This document shows, piece by piece, positions 10,166-21,879 of a DNA stretch of 64,000 nt (the first letter of the stretch is position 1; every line of letters starts with the position of its first letter). The notes under the pieces are model-generated. The model was not told the DNA's origin. It ran no database searches and saw only the letters and a list, made by a program, of their open reading frames with translations. Source of the stretch: Gymnothorax reevesii (lineage: Eukaryota > Chordata > Actinopteri > Anguilliformes > Muraenidae); NCBI GenBank assembly GCA_029721435.1, contig CM056574.1:28195001-28259000 (forward strand), written 5' to 3'. The position numbers were made by a program, and so were the translations under genes.

Positions 10166-11880
10166 CAGTTTTAGATTTTGTCTTGTTCTGATCACTGAGC
10201 CTTCCTAATATTTGAATACTGCAGTTCGATTGAAAAACGTTTTTTAACAAGTAAAAGTTCCCCTTCTGTCTACAGCATTCAGCATGTTGCACGCTTTGCA
10301 GGCTTGTCTGTTATCTGCAAAGAATTGATTTTATGCTCACTTTGCACAGAGAATCTGCCACTTCAATCAAACCTCACTCCAAATTGATGTGGAGAAGAAT
10401 ACACCAACATTTAACAAGAGGTGGAGATGCCACTCATTTATTTGCAGAAATATTTGTTTAATTTTTTCCCATGGATGGATTTCAACAATTTATGCACACG
10501 TATGGTGGCTGTGAGCTTGGTTGTGGTTGTGTGTGTTTGTATGTCTGTGAACATACGCATGCGCGTGTGTGTGTTTGTGTGTGTGCATTTACTTGCAGTG
10601 GGTGTGAAGTGTACGTTTTCTTTAATATATAAAGTTGGTGAGAACAGTTAATGGGGCATGGCCATTTTTAAAGCCTCCTTCTCTGTTCTGCTCCACTGGT
10701 CACTAATTTTCAGAGCTTCAGAGAGGGTGCTGCACTCGCCTGAGACATGCAGCAAAAACAATTACACTTGCCTACACACATATACTCACACTTACACATT
10801 TAAGCTGATGACAACATATTTCCCTGCACATTCATTCACGCAAAAATTGGCTCTAAAACTGGTACCCTACCATCAGACAAAAGCTTTTCAGGTAGACAAG
10901 AATAAATTACCACACTTTTTTTTCTGGAAAGATCTGGATGCTTAGAGATCCAGAGGAGGATAATTGAATTCTTTTGCAGCTTTTGAATGTATGATAATAA
11001 ATTAATCTACAAAAAATTCTTATGCTCATTTAGCTACTTTGATTGGAAGTGTCTCCAATCCAGTTTAATCAGAAGTAAGAACACCTGTCAGAGTGCAGTA
11101 CAGTATGCTAGCCATAACATTAATAACATTATTGTGAAAATTTCTCATCATGATTATCATAAGGCTTTCAGTTCCTTTTTTTTTCAGTGTTAAAAAAAAA
11201 TTATAATAAGGGGGAAGGCAAACAATAGAATCAAAGAACAAAGCAAGGTTAAAAAGGTGTTTTATTAATTTAATAAACAGCAAGTGTCACAGCTGGCTGT
11301 TCAAACACACCACATGGCCCGGTGACCTGTCTGATGGAAGCTACAATTCATTAACCAGCCACAATAGTCTGAGGCAGGTCATGGTAATCCACTGTATAAG
11401 AGAAAATTCAGGCTTTGCCGAGAACACCATACCTAGGCTCAAGTCGTCTCTGTATAAGCCTCAGATATCTTCCCATAATCCTCTCTGTGACTGTGAAAGT
11501 TGGACAACTTTTCTGACTGCCCAGAGCGACAGGATAAATGACACAATCAGACTCCAGTGGAAACAGGCCCAATTCGGTTTCTCGAGGCCTGCCATCTGTA
11601 CTTTAACACCAGAGCAATTAAGTACTTAATTTGACAAATTAAGCCGCAGTACTTGCTTAAATATCCAAGTTTAGCCCATTCCCCTAATTGTAGCCCTCTA
11701 GGCATCCCTTTGGCCATGCTACTGGCAGTATGGTGGTGATAAATGATAGATTGTATTAACCATTTCTTAGAAGCAGATTTTATAGCAGATTTTCAGGACA
11801 GTCAGATTCAAATACAGTCAGTGTACCTGTCTAAGATGATTTACGTCTTGAAGAAAGTTTTTATTTCAATAGAGACTGCA
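10166..11880. other. Unassigned non-coding stretch with a TG-rich patch
   Basis: 10500-10600 is a degenerate TG/CA microsatellite (tgtgtgt with interruptions). The rest is unique-looking AT-rich DNA, with no gene or element that I can support. Confidence 0.5.
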
Positions 11881-11884
11881 TTGG

Positions 11885-12069
11885 CTGAGTGAAATCACTT
11901 TGGGATCGCCTTGGATTTGCCTGCTTACTCGCTGTACTTTTACCTCCCCCAGAACTAGAAACTGGATGTTTGGATTGGGCTCATATGATTTTTCATATCT
12001 GTTTGTTTGTCTACTAGTGACCAAAAATTCCTCAGAAACTACTTGGCCAATATGGACCAAACTTTACTG
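11885..12069 (+). repeat. Fragment related to the CTCCGCC/TTTGTTTGTC family
   Basis: The stretch tgtttgtttgtctac at about 12000, followed by aattcctcagaaactacttggccaatatgg, repeats a layout seen at 21079, 21880 and 53040: a TTTGTTTGTC tract, then 'ctcagaaacta..tggcc'. The copy is partial and ends at the hAT-type terminus at 12070. The right-hand GGCGGAG end is missing. Confidence 0.45.
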
Positions 12070-12183
12070 CAGTGGTTCTCAAACTCAGTCCTGGTGCCCC
12101 AGTGTATGCTGGTTCTTGTTCCAACCACAGTGCAGTCTTAGGATTTTAACAAGCCGTTGATTGGTCTTAATTAGGTACATCTG

Positions 12184-13700
12184 TGATGATTTGCTCAGGA
12201 ACCAGTCGCGAGGACCAAGCAATGCAGTAGATCTGATTTTATTAATCAGGAGGGAAACCCCCCATAGGGCAGAAGGCAAAGGTACAAAGTCCAGTATCCA
12301 AAAATCACAATCCAGTTGGGCAAAAACAGAGACGAAAACCAGGGCAGCAATCACAGTACTCGTGGTTGGGCAAAAATGGGTTTAGTACACAGGCACAGGT
12401 ATATCAGAGAAGCAAAGCCAAAATCCAGTGGGCGTAATCCAAACCGAAAGCAGGGCAGCAATCATAGAATTCGTAGTCGGGCAGAAAAGGGTCAAAAAAC
12501 ACAGATGCAACAATAATCCAAAAATCACATAGCCAAAAATCGTAAACAGGGACGGTCCAGTTAGAAGAGAATCACTGAGAGTACAAGGCAGAATAAATGT
12601 GGCACAAGCAAACAGAGAAACGATCTGACAAGAAAGTGCTGTGAAAAGACTCCTAATATACACTCCAGGGGAATCACATGTTACACAGAACACAGGTGCT
12701 GAAAATGAGACTAATTACAAAGGAGGGAACAAAAGGGAGTACCTAATCACATAAAATAGGCAAAAGCCATAATGCGGACAGGGATCACGAGACAATCCTA
12801 TAGACCAGTGTTTCTCAAACCTCTCCTGGAGGACCACCTGCCCTGCCTGTTTTAGATCTTTCCCTGCCCCAGCACAGGTGATTCAAATAATCAGGATGTT
12901 ATCAATCAGCTTTAGAGGGTCAATAACGAGCTGATCATTTTAATCACCTGTGCTAAAACAGGGAAAGATCTAAAACATGCAGGACAGGTGGTCCTCCAGG
13001 AGAGGTTTGAGAAGCACTGCTATAGACAAATACACAGCTCCAGTTAAGGAGTTCTAATGTGCACAGATAATGAGAGAAAGGACAGCGCAAACAATTGTGG
13101 AGAATCCACAGAAAATGCCGCAGGGAAGATTAGGGAAAGACAAGGGGCGGAGACTAGAACAGGGCGAGTGCTGAGAGCTTGTTAATCAATTAGTAAGCGC
13201 AGCTATACAATCCCTTAGTGCTCGTTAGTAAGTTAGTATTATATACAATGTTAGTTTATGTTAGTAACTCTAGCAAAATAACAAACTATTAGTAGGGGTT
13301 AGTAAAATAGAAAAGCAAGATGAAGAAAGTAAACAAGATTGGAAAGAAGGCTGAAATCCAGAAACCATAAAATTACTCGAAGAGTGGCATGCAATTCTGG
13401 GGCTGTGAGGAATGAAAAGACAAAAGACCAGATAGGGGGAGACAAATTGCAATGCATGGTAAAAAGCAAAACATGGATCGGAATAAACTATGGTAAAAAG
13501 TAAAACATGGAAAAACTAAACTAAGACAATGCACAAATAAATCAAAGTAACCAAATCCCAATACACATTACAAAGAATAGTCAGACATAGCAAAAATCCA
13601 AATATACACATGGCAAACAGATCGTGGGCATGGCAAAGCAGACATGGACATGGCAGGGCAGGGCAGGGCAGAGACATGGCAAACAGACAGAATCACAACA
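12184..13700. mobile_element. Dispersed repeat family A, copy 2
   Basis: Shares ordered landmarks with copy 1: caggaacca..accaagc at the left, a region of repeated caaaaatcc/gggca phrases, 'gaaaagactcctaatatacac' (copy 1 has cctaacatacac), then ggggcggagactagaacagggcga (13143), GTTAGT words (13230-13310), and an A-rich right part with repeated aaaacatgg. A hAT MITE (12806-13019) is nested inside. A short gcagg/ggcag tandem lies at 13650-13670. There is no coding sequence. Ends are approximate. Confidence 0.7.
12806..13019. mobile_element. hAT-type MITE with perfect 8 bp target duplication
   Basis: A 214 bp near-palindrome. The left end cagtgtttctcaaacc and the inverse of the right end (cagtgcttctcaaacc) differ at one base, and the arms match for about 60 bp, through gaggaccacctg and ttttagatctttccctg. 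It is flanked by identical octamers ctatagac (12798-12805 and 13020-13027). CAGTG termini and 8 bp duplications are the signature of the hAT superfamily. It is too short to encode anything and would need a transposase supplied in trans. It interrupts family A copy 2, so it is younger than that copy. Confidence 0.92.
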
Positions 13701-14317
13701 ACATCTATATTTAGAGCAGTTATTTATCCTCCTAAGCCTCATTTGATAAATCTATACATTCCATGAAGAATAAAAATGGCATATCCATATTGAGATATAT
13801 TAGAAACTGGCATAAATAAGTGCAGAGGGAAACAATTTATCCAAACATTTAATCAGCATAAACAATCAGATTTCTCATTGGTGAAACTGTTGACACATGG
13901 TTGCAAAAACTAACAATTTATTTGCCGAACAATAGAGTCACACCTGTTTTGTTTTTGTTTATTTTATAAAGTTCAGGCAAATTATTTTGAAAGAATTCAA
14001 TACACCTGCATTCAGCAACCTAATTTGGAGCTTAATGATTTTCTCAGAGTCTAATTTGGTGTGTTTTAGAAATGTTTTCACCTGAAAATCCTCACAATAT
14101 AGAAAAAAGCATAATATTTTCAAGGGTATTTATTCCTCATGGCACAATGGATTTGTTCATCAAAATGTGGCCTTAGATGGCAAATAAATACTCTGAACAC
14201 GGAATGCGGCTAATTAAAACAAATCAACAGTTTATAAAAATCCAAAAACTGCACTTGTGGTTGGAACAAAAACCAGCACACACAGCAGGGCACCAGGACC
14301 GAGTTTGAGAACCACTG

Positions 14318-15029
14318 GTTTACAGGGGCGTAGGCAATATTAAGTTCTGGAAGCAAGTTAATTTGGGGGATGTTATGATGTACTGATATGATGTAACCAA
14401 TTAAAAACATATAATTGTCTCTTGGCAATATATTGAAAATAGGCGTGCAATGAACGGAATACCCCTCAGCCCAATGACGAAGTTTTTGGAGACGCCTGCC
14501 CGCCCGCCGCCCACCCACCCACCCACCCACCCGCACGAAGGATAGCAATACCCCGTCAGCCTTGAGGGCTGAGGGGTAAAAAGTAGGACATCCTGTCATC
14601 TTCTGTTAATGCTAAAAATCAATGAAATCCAACATCTAAAGCTTAAATATCATGGAATGTAATGGTATGGTTTTTGATAGTGCTTACATAATTTAATGAA
14701 ATTGTTTTTGTGGGGCTAGGCATTGAGTTGAACATATTATTTTATTTAGCTTTTCTTAACTTTTTACTAACAGAGAAATCTAATGGGACCATATTTTTAT
14801 TTTTTAAAGGACACTGAATGAAATTCTTGAGAGAACAGTTGCAGGTGAGGAAGAATAGAGAGAAACAGGGGTAAAGCCCCAGGTGTACTTTTTGAGGATA
14901 AAGGTCTTGCTCAGGGTTCTTCCCGACATCATCTCTTCAGATCAGGTCAGATTCTGCAGCCCTACTGGGGCCTTGAAGCACCAACATCGACTCAGCTGAT
15001 CTTTATCGACAAACTTATATTAATGGTTA
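14318..15029. other. Unassigned stretch with CCCA microsatellite and an inverted repeat
   Basis: 14510-14532 is a (CCCA)n run. It sits between two arms of a perfect 13 bp inverted repeat (taccccTCAGCCC at 14460-14472, inverse at 14566-14578). 14810-15000 holds ordinary sequence. No gene. Confidence 0.55.
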
Positions 15030-16622
15030 TACAAAACCCGAAACCAGTGAAGTTGGCACGTTGTGTGACTCGTAAATAAAAACAGAATACAATGATTTGC
15101 AAATCCTTTTCTACCTATATTCAATTGAATACACAGCAAAGACAAGTTACTTAATGTTGGAATGGGTAAACTTAGTAATTTTTTGCAAATATTAGCTCAT
15201 TTGGAATTTGATGCCGGCAACATGTTTCAAAAAAGCTGGCACAAGTGGCAAAAAAGACTAAGAAAGTTGAGGAATGCTCATCAAACACTTATTTGGAACA
15301 TCCCACAGGTGAACGGGCTAATTGGGAACAGGTGGGTGCCATGATTGGCTATAAAAGCAGCTTCCCTGAAATGCTCAGTCATTCACAAACAAGGATGGGG
15401 CGAGGGTCACCACTTAGTGAACAAATGCGTGAGCTGATTGTCGCACAGTTTGAAAACAATATTACTCAACGAGCTATTGCAAGAAATTTAGGGATTTCAT
15501 CATCTACGGTCCTTAATATCGTCAAAAGGTTGAGAGAATCTGGAGAAATCACTGCACGTAAGCGACAAGGCCGAAAACCAACATTGAATGCCCGTGACCT
15601 TCGATCCCTCAGGCGGTACTACATCAAAAACCGACATCAGTGGGCTCAGGAACACTTCAGAAAACCACTGTCAGTAACTACAGTTCGTCGCTACATCTGC
15701 AAGTGCAAGTTAAAACTCTACAATGCAAAGCGAAAGCCATTTATCAACAGCACCCAGAAACGCCGCCGGCTTCGCTGGGCCCAAGCTCATCTAAGATGGA
15801 CTGATGCAAAGTGGAAAAGTGTTCTGTGGTCTGACGAGTCCACATTTCAAATTGTTCTTGGAAACTGTGGACGTCGTGTCCTCCGGACCAAAGAGGAAAA
15901 GAACCATCCCGACTGTTGTAGGCGCAAAGTTCAAAAGCCAGCATCTGTGATGGTATGGGGTGTATTAGTGCCCAAGGCATGGGCAACTTACACATATGTG
16001 AAGGCACCATTATTGCTGAAAGGTACATACAGGTTTTGGAGCAACATATGTTGCCATCCAAGCAACGTCTTTTTCATAGACGCCCCTGCTTATTTCAGCA
16101 AGACAATGCCAAGCCACATTCTGCACGTGTTACAACAGCATGGCTCCGTAGTAAAAGAGTGCGGGCACTAGACTGGCCTGCCTGTAGTCCAGACCTGTCT
16201 CCCATTGAAAATGTGTGGCGCATTATGAAGCGTAAAATATGACAACGGAGACCCCGGACTGTTGAACAACTTAAGCTGTACATCAAGCAAGAATGGGAAA
16301 GAGTTCCACCTGAAAAGCTTCAAAAATTGGTTTCCTCAGTTCCCAAACGTTTACTGAGTGTCGTTAAAAGGAAAGGCGATGTAACACAGTGGTAAAAAGG
16401 CCCCTGTGCCAACTTTTTTGCAATGTGTTGCTGCCTTTAAATTCTAAGTTAATGATTATTTGCAAAAAAAAAAAAAAAAAGTTTTTCAGTTTGAACATTA
16501 AACATCTTGTCTTTGCAGTATATTCAATTGAATATAAGTTGAAAAGGATTTGCAAATCATTGTATTCTGTTTTTATCTACGATTTACATAACATGCCAAC
16601 TTCACTGGTTTTGGGTTTGCAT
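15030..16622 (+). mobile_element. Tc1-like DNA transposon, nearly complete (copy 1)
   Basis: Long imperfect terminal inverted repeats face each other: caaaacccgaaaccagtga at 15032 and its inverse (tcactggttttgggtttg) ending at 16619. They continue into matched gatttgcaaatcctttt and attcaattgaatac tracts. A transposase reading frame lies between them. A 17-A run at 16465-16481 lies between gene and right end. The outermost bases at a TA target cannot be fixed exactly. The same family occurs inverted at 18537-19941. This is a widespread fish Tc1/mariner family. Confidence 0.92.
15395..16395 (+). pseudogene. Tc1-like DD34E transposase, inactivated
   Basis: The start is chosen at MGRGSPLSEQMRELIV because it is followed directly by the N-terminal paired-like helix-turn-helix (ITQRAIARNLGISSSTV). 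A second DNA-binding helix set and the basic GRKPTL region follow. The catalytic core has WSDEST (first Asp), QQDNAKPH (second Asp) and DLSPIENVW (Glu), with 34 residues between the second Asp and the Glu, i.e. DD34E. Two lesions kill it: a one-base loss in a G run at 15957-15960 shifts the frame before CISAQGMGNLH, and TGA at 16240-16242 follows MKRKI, probably from CGA by CpG decay. Beyond that, about 50 readable codons lead to the natural stop at 16393. Full length would be about 333 residues. Confidence 0.93.
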
Positions 16623-18536
16623 TTAATTATTGGCAAAGGCTTTTCAGTGTCAGCGCCTGAGCAAAAATCTGTCTTTAAATAAACTCACGAGCAGATGTTT
16701 CATTTCAGCTGGGGGTGTGTCGCTCCAATTTAACGTTCGCTCCGGTTAATGTAGCCAAGCAGCGAAAGTTACAAAAGTAACCAGTAACATTAAGGCTGAA
16801 CAGAATTACATAATTTCAACCCAATCTTTTGGGGGCTTTCGCTAATCACCTTTTCAGGCTATTATCAATTTATCTCTGGAATAGAGACAACAGTTTTAAC
16901 AGATCTGTTGATTTATTAAATGTTCATTTCAGTGTACAAATGCAAACAAATTGAGAAACTAATTAAATCAATGGCCTAGGCAACTAAGATAGGCGGAGTA
17001 ATATTTTCAGCGATGAGGTATTTTTCATTTGAGCACAGGCTACCCATACTGTCTTGCTCATTTGAGAACATTCTAAACGTCTAATTGACCAATCAGATTG
17101 CTCGGTCGGATCTACATATTGTATAATCTGGCGTAATTGGCAGGATCTGGGGGATCCTAATGGATGGCAGCATGCGTAAAGCATAGTGTGTGAGGACACG
17201 CTACTGAAAGAGGGGGAGAGATGTGACAGTTGAAGGGTCTTGTCACTAGAAATGCCTCCTAATAAGTACGCGCCCTGGCTTCCTTGCCAACGAGCCTGAA
17301 TCTGTGGCGATGCGGTCAGCGTGTTTGACTCATAATCGGGAGTGTGGGCTTCAATTCCCTGCTCGGGCCCTCCTTAGGCCTGCCACATTCGGAAAAGACA
17401 ATGTTATCTCCCTCCATCAACAGGGTCGCTCTGCCACAGATATAAAGAGGGATGTTTCAAATCAATGACTTTATCATGACTGAAAGCAGGATAGGCAGCC
17501 AAATCAAGATTATGAATAAATAATGCAGGGTGACGTCCAAAAGAAGTTTGGATAAATGATTTAGCCCACCTTCATACCTATTAATGATGACAATGAAGAA
17601 AAATGGGGCTTGGAAATCATCATTACGGTGGGTAATTTAATCACTGGGTACCTGGAGACCTGGAGTCTGAACTATGAATGCAGATATGGGAGGGCAGTGA
17701 TAGGCTAGGATGGTTATTGAGTCATTAAATCAATGGCCACCAGACGGCTCGAAGACTGGAACTGTGAATGCAGGCATTGAAAACCATTGGCGGTGCATTG
17801 AAAGAGCTAAAGAATCCAGGGAGCTCCCACTGGGGGATCACTAGGGGTGTAGCTATCCAAAGGTTTCAGGCCTTGGTCTCCATGGTCCGCGTCACAACAC
17901 CTCTTGTGGAGTACTCCTGATTTTATGAACTGTTTTGTAGGTTTATTTTTTCTTTTTTCAAAAATTTTACCAAATAGTTGATTTGGAAACGCATCTAATG
18001 TTTTTGCTGCTTTTCTCATGGTTTTGTTTTGATTTTATTGCCTGCTTAATGAGAGAGTTATTGTAAATAAAATGATGAGGGTATGAAAACACCTGTCTTG
18101 GACCAGCTGTGCAAACAATTATTTATTGCTTCTTTTTTGCTCAGAAAGCAGGACACCACAAATAAAGTGCTGAAGTTTCTGCACTGCTTACCTGATTTGA
18201 ATGTACTAAATACCCTCAAATCAAAACTGTCTTATATTCATTATTTGATTTCATGTCCAATATTCTGCTGTGGAAATCTAAGCTAATGGCACTGTCAATG
18301 TTGGTATGGCAGAATATTCAGGGGAAAAAAAAAATAATTTAGCATATCTGACTTAGACTCCCAAAAGGGCCCAGTGCCATTAGCTCAGATCATGCACCCT
18401 GGATTTTACCCAAGGATTACAATGTATATTTAATGGCATCAGTCATAAGATGCTATCTACTTGAGATGGATTAATGAACATTAGTTAATATTATGTCATA
18501 TTTTATTGTTTAAAATTACATTTTACATTGTTTAAA
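16623..18536. other. Unassigned stretch between the two Tc1 copies
   Basis: No gene. 17303-17378 resembles a tRNA-derived SINE head (listed separately). 17000-17200 has mixed sequence, including ccaatcag. 18300-18330 is A-rich. Nothing else is assignable. Confidence 0.5.
17303..17378 (+). repeat. tRNA-like sequence, probable SINE head
   Basis: An A-box-like ggcgatgcggtcagcg, an anticodon-loop-like ctcataa (CAT, as in Met tRNA) and a B-box-like ggcttcaattcc are correctly spaced for a tRNA. The acceptor stem does not pair and the T-stem has a C-C mismatch with wobbles. It is therefore not a functional tRNA gene, but a pseudogene or the promoter head of a SINE. No SINE body was recognised downstream. 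Confidence 0.42.
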
Positions 18537-19941
18537 ATCCTTTTCAACTTATATTTTATTTGAATACACTACAAAGACAAGATGTTTAATGTTCAAACTG
18601 AGAAACCTTTTTTTGCAAATCATTAATTTAGGTGGTGGAACTCTTTCCCATTCTTGTTTGATGCTTAAGTTGTTCAACAGTCCGGGGTCTCCGTTGTCGT
18701 ATTTTACGCTTCATAATGCGTCACACATTTTCAATGGGAGACAGGTCTGGACTACAGGCAGGCCAGTCAAGTATCCGCACTCTTTTACTACGGAGCCATG
18801 CTGTTGTAATGTGGCTTGGCATTGCAGAATGTGGCTTGGCATTGTCTTGCTGAAATATGCAGGGGCTTCCATGAATAAGACGTTGCTTGGATGGCAACAT
18901 ATGTTGCTCCAAAACCTGTATGTACCTTTCAGCATTAATGGTGCCTTCAGATATGTGTAAGTTGCCCATGCCTTGGGCACTAATACACCCCCATACCATC
19001 ACAGATGCTGGCTTTTGAACTTTGCGCCTATAACAGTCTGGATAGTTCTTTTCCTCTTTGGTCCGGAGGACACAATGTCCACAGTTTCCAAAAACAATTT
19101 GAAATGTGGACTCGTGAGACCACAGAACACTTTTCCACTTTGCATCAGTCCATCTTAGATGACCTTGGGCCCAGCGAAGCCGGCAGCGTTTCTGGATGCT
19201 GTTGATAAATGGCTTTCACTTTGCATTGTATAGTTTTAACTTGCACTTGCAGATGTAGTGACGAACTGTAGTTACTGACAGTGGTTTTCTGAAGTGTTCC
19301 TGAGCCCATGTGGTGATGTCCTTTACACACTGATGTCAGTTTTTGATGGAGTACCGCCTGAGGGATCAAAGGTCATGGGCATTCAATGTTGGTTTTCCGC
19401 CTTGTCGCTTACGTGCAGTGATTTCTCCAGATTCTCTGAACCTTTTGAAGATATTACGGACCGTAGATGATGAAATCCCTAAATTTCTTGCAATAGCTCA
19501 TTGAGGAATGTTGTTTTTAAACTGTTCGACAATAAGCTCACACATTTGTTCACTAAGTGGTGACCCTCGCCCCATCCTTGTTTGTAAATGACTGAGCATT
19601 TCAGGGAAGCTGCTTTTATACCCAATCATGGCACCCACCTGTTCCCAATTAGCCCGTTCACCTGTGGGATGTTCCAAATAAGTGTTTGATGAGCATTCCT
19701 CAACTCTCTCAGTCTTTTTTGCCACTTGTGCCAGCTTTTTTGAAACATTTTGCAGGCATCAAATTCCAAATGAGCTTATATTTGGAAAAAAATTACAAAG
19801 TTTACCTATTCGAACATTAACTAACTTGTCTTTGCAGTGTATTCAAATGAATATAGGTTGAAAAGGATTTGCAAATCATTGTATTCTGTTTTTATTTACG
19901 ATTTACACAACGTGCCAACTTTACTGGTTTTGGGTTTTGTA
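18537..19941 (-). mobile_element. Tc1-like DNA transposon, decayed (copy 2, inverted)
   Basis: Same family as 15030-16622 but on the other strand. The element's 5' end is intact on the right (ccaactttactggttttggg to 19941). The left end starts inside the inverted repeat (atccttttcaacttat at 18538), so its outer ~60 bp are missing. An internal deletion near 18632 joins the terminal region straight to the 3' part of the transposase gene, removing the C-terminal coding segment. Both copies share the gatttgcaaatc palindrome-like core of the repeat. Confidence 0.9.
18640..19575 (-). pseudogene. Tc1-like transposase, heavily damaged
   Basis: Reading minus from MGRGSPLSEQMCELIV (19575) gives the same protein as copy 1. 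Damage includes a stop right after NNIPQ (about 19498), further stops in the DNA-binding part, and His replacing the first catalytic Asp (WSHEST, about 19110). A 17 bp tandem duplication near 18820-18850 adds AMPSHI after the second catalytic Asp motif (QQDNAKPHSA). The C-terminal ~40 codons are deleted. DLSPIENV is still readable. It cannot make active enzyme. Confidence 0.9.
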
Positions 19942-21078
19942 TATTTATTGTACCATGTTTACCAAAAACATTAATTTAAGGGGTTTATGTACTGTATATG
20001 TGTTCTTGTTCTTTCTGTGTGCTTATAAGTAATTTAATGAAATATTTCTCAGTGAATTGTTCTTCTCCATATCAGTGTTGGAAAGTCAATGCTAATGTGT
20101 TGGGTAATAGCTAGAGTCACCTCTTTATCTTTATGGAAAGTTATGAGCATAATACTGTAGCTGTGGCCCTAGCCACTGGTCTGCTAAGGCTGTCAGTTAG
20201 TACTAATCTGCTGAAGGGGTTGCAGGTGTATGTCCTTTCATTTTATTTTACCCTGTCAGGCTTACATTCTCACCTTATCACCCATGGTCCAGTGCTGACA
20301 TGTCAGATACTGTAGGTCTTGATTCACTTTCTGACGATGTGCACAAGCCCTAGGCGACAATTGAAATGATTTAGAAACATTTATTTTCTTGGTCTCCTAC
20401 ATTTCAGATAAAAAATGTTAAAAAAATGAGAGCAGGGCATGCAAAATGTCAGATATTTTTGTGGTTTTACGCACAAAAAAGTGCCAACAATCGGACTGTA
20501 AAAAAATCTCAAATCAAAATTTTCATTCGAGTTGTTTGCAGTTTTTTTTTTCTGAAGTTACAATGCTTAAATCTGACATAGTCTGTCAGTTATCACCCCA
20601 GTACCTACAATCTGCAGAGCTGCTGTGGGTTCCAGCTTGCGTGTAGATAAACAGTGGAGTGACAATCAGGGGAGTTTGCAGAGGCAAAAAGCAACATTCA
20701 GCAATGTGCCATGTTCATTTAGTCTTTTGATTTTGTAATGTAGAGCACAGCCCAACATAACGTTAACATCGACGTTTTTCATTGGGTTTGTACGCATTCA
20801 TTGTCACGTCTGCCTCGCTGTGTGCACTCCAGTGTCCATAATTCTTGACTTGTAATTTATACTGTAAGAGTCCATGATATTATGCCCAAAGAAGAAGGAG
20901 TAAGACTTTGGAAGGTCAAGTTCAACGGTTAAACTCGTTGTTGTCAAAAGATCAAGACAGCGTTTTGGCCAACACTGAGCTTCAGAATAATGATAGAGAT
21001 ATGCTTCGAACGCCACAATGCGCAGTCTCATCTCGTGTTTTTGAGTTTTCACAAGGGTCGCTCTGTGAGTAATTTCAT
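19942..21078. other. Unassigned non-coding stretch
   Basis: No gene or clear element. 20770-21070 could be part of an unidentified repeat (mixed composition with several CpGs), but no termini are visible. Confidence 0.45.
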
Positions 21079-21430
21079 ATGTCCATTTGTCTATTGGTTG
21101 GCAGAATTATGGAAAAAACTACTAACTCGATTACTATTAAACTTGATGGAAGGGTGAAACATGGGCCAAGGGAGAACACGATAAATTCTGGAGCAGATCC
21201 GAATCATGGGGCGGAAACACACATTTATTTTTACTTTGGTCCAAATTGTGAGGTATTGCATGTGGTCTCGGCAGAATAAATGCAATATATCTTAAAATCC
21301 AGAGGATAGTTGTAAAGTTCAATGGTGACAAAACATAGCCGATTGTAGAAATACAGTGGTTACACTTGCAGATTTTCGCATCATTGAAGAGTGGACTATT
21401 GGCCTTGGCGGAGGTCTGCACTCTGTAGAT
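21079..21430 (+). repeat. CTCCGCC-family repeat, copy 1
   Basis: Order of landmarks: tccatttgtctattgg, a decayed 'actactaactcgatta' phrase, ttaaacttgatggaagggt, aaacatgggccaagggagaa, gcagatccgaatcatgggg, and a right end cttggcggaggtctgcact. The same plan is seen at 53040-53380 (+) and 21880-22143 (-). No coding potential. The superfamily is not recognised with certainty; it may be a SINE or non-autonomous DNA element. Confidence 0.65.
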
Positions 21431-21879
21431 ACGCTGTGTGATGTATGCGTGTTGTGTGGAGTGAGTGAAGAGTGAGAAGCCTGAGGATGTTCACCCCCCT
21501 CCCCCACAGTGGTGAGCTTCCCTCCCCAAAACTCCCGTGTTCCCCAACATCCCATCTCCCTTAGTCCCATTGTCCGTCTCCCCAGTTACTGTATAAGTAT
21601 AACATGACAGTTTAACATTTTATTTACCTCTTACACCCAAGATTTACAGAGCTGCGCCAGTATCAAAGCTCTTAAGTAACCTCTCCCAAAAATGCACAAT
21701 AACTCCAAATCGGTTTCCAATTACTTTTCCGAATTTGCAACCAGTAAAGGTGAGAGAAGAAATGCACACCAGTGTTGAGGAGGTTCTGAAAATACAAATG
21801 TGAGGAAAGGAAGTCACACTCACGTAACCACGATGCCATAATTATAATAAAATTTTTCCCATTTTAAATTTATTCATTT

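Larger units (their letters stand above)
12070..14317. mobile_element. hAT-type element ends enclosing about 2 kb
   Basis: 12070 begins cagtggttctcaaactc and 14317 ends with its inverse (gagtttgagaaccactg). The two arms match for about 100 bp, through gttccaaccac and on to ttaattag at 12173 and ctaattaa at 14209. Flanking octamers ctttactg (12062-12069) and gtttacag (14318-14325) agree at 6 of 8 positions, fitting an aged 8 bp hAT target duplication. Either this is one 2.25 kb non-autonomous element, or a ~220 bp palindromic MITE was split by the family A copy it contains. No transposase is encoded. Confidence 0.68.

Noticed and set aside
17303..17378. Functional tRNA-Met gene
   Set aside because: A and B boxes and a CAT loop are present, but the acceptor stem does not pair and the T-stem is defective.
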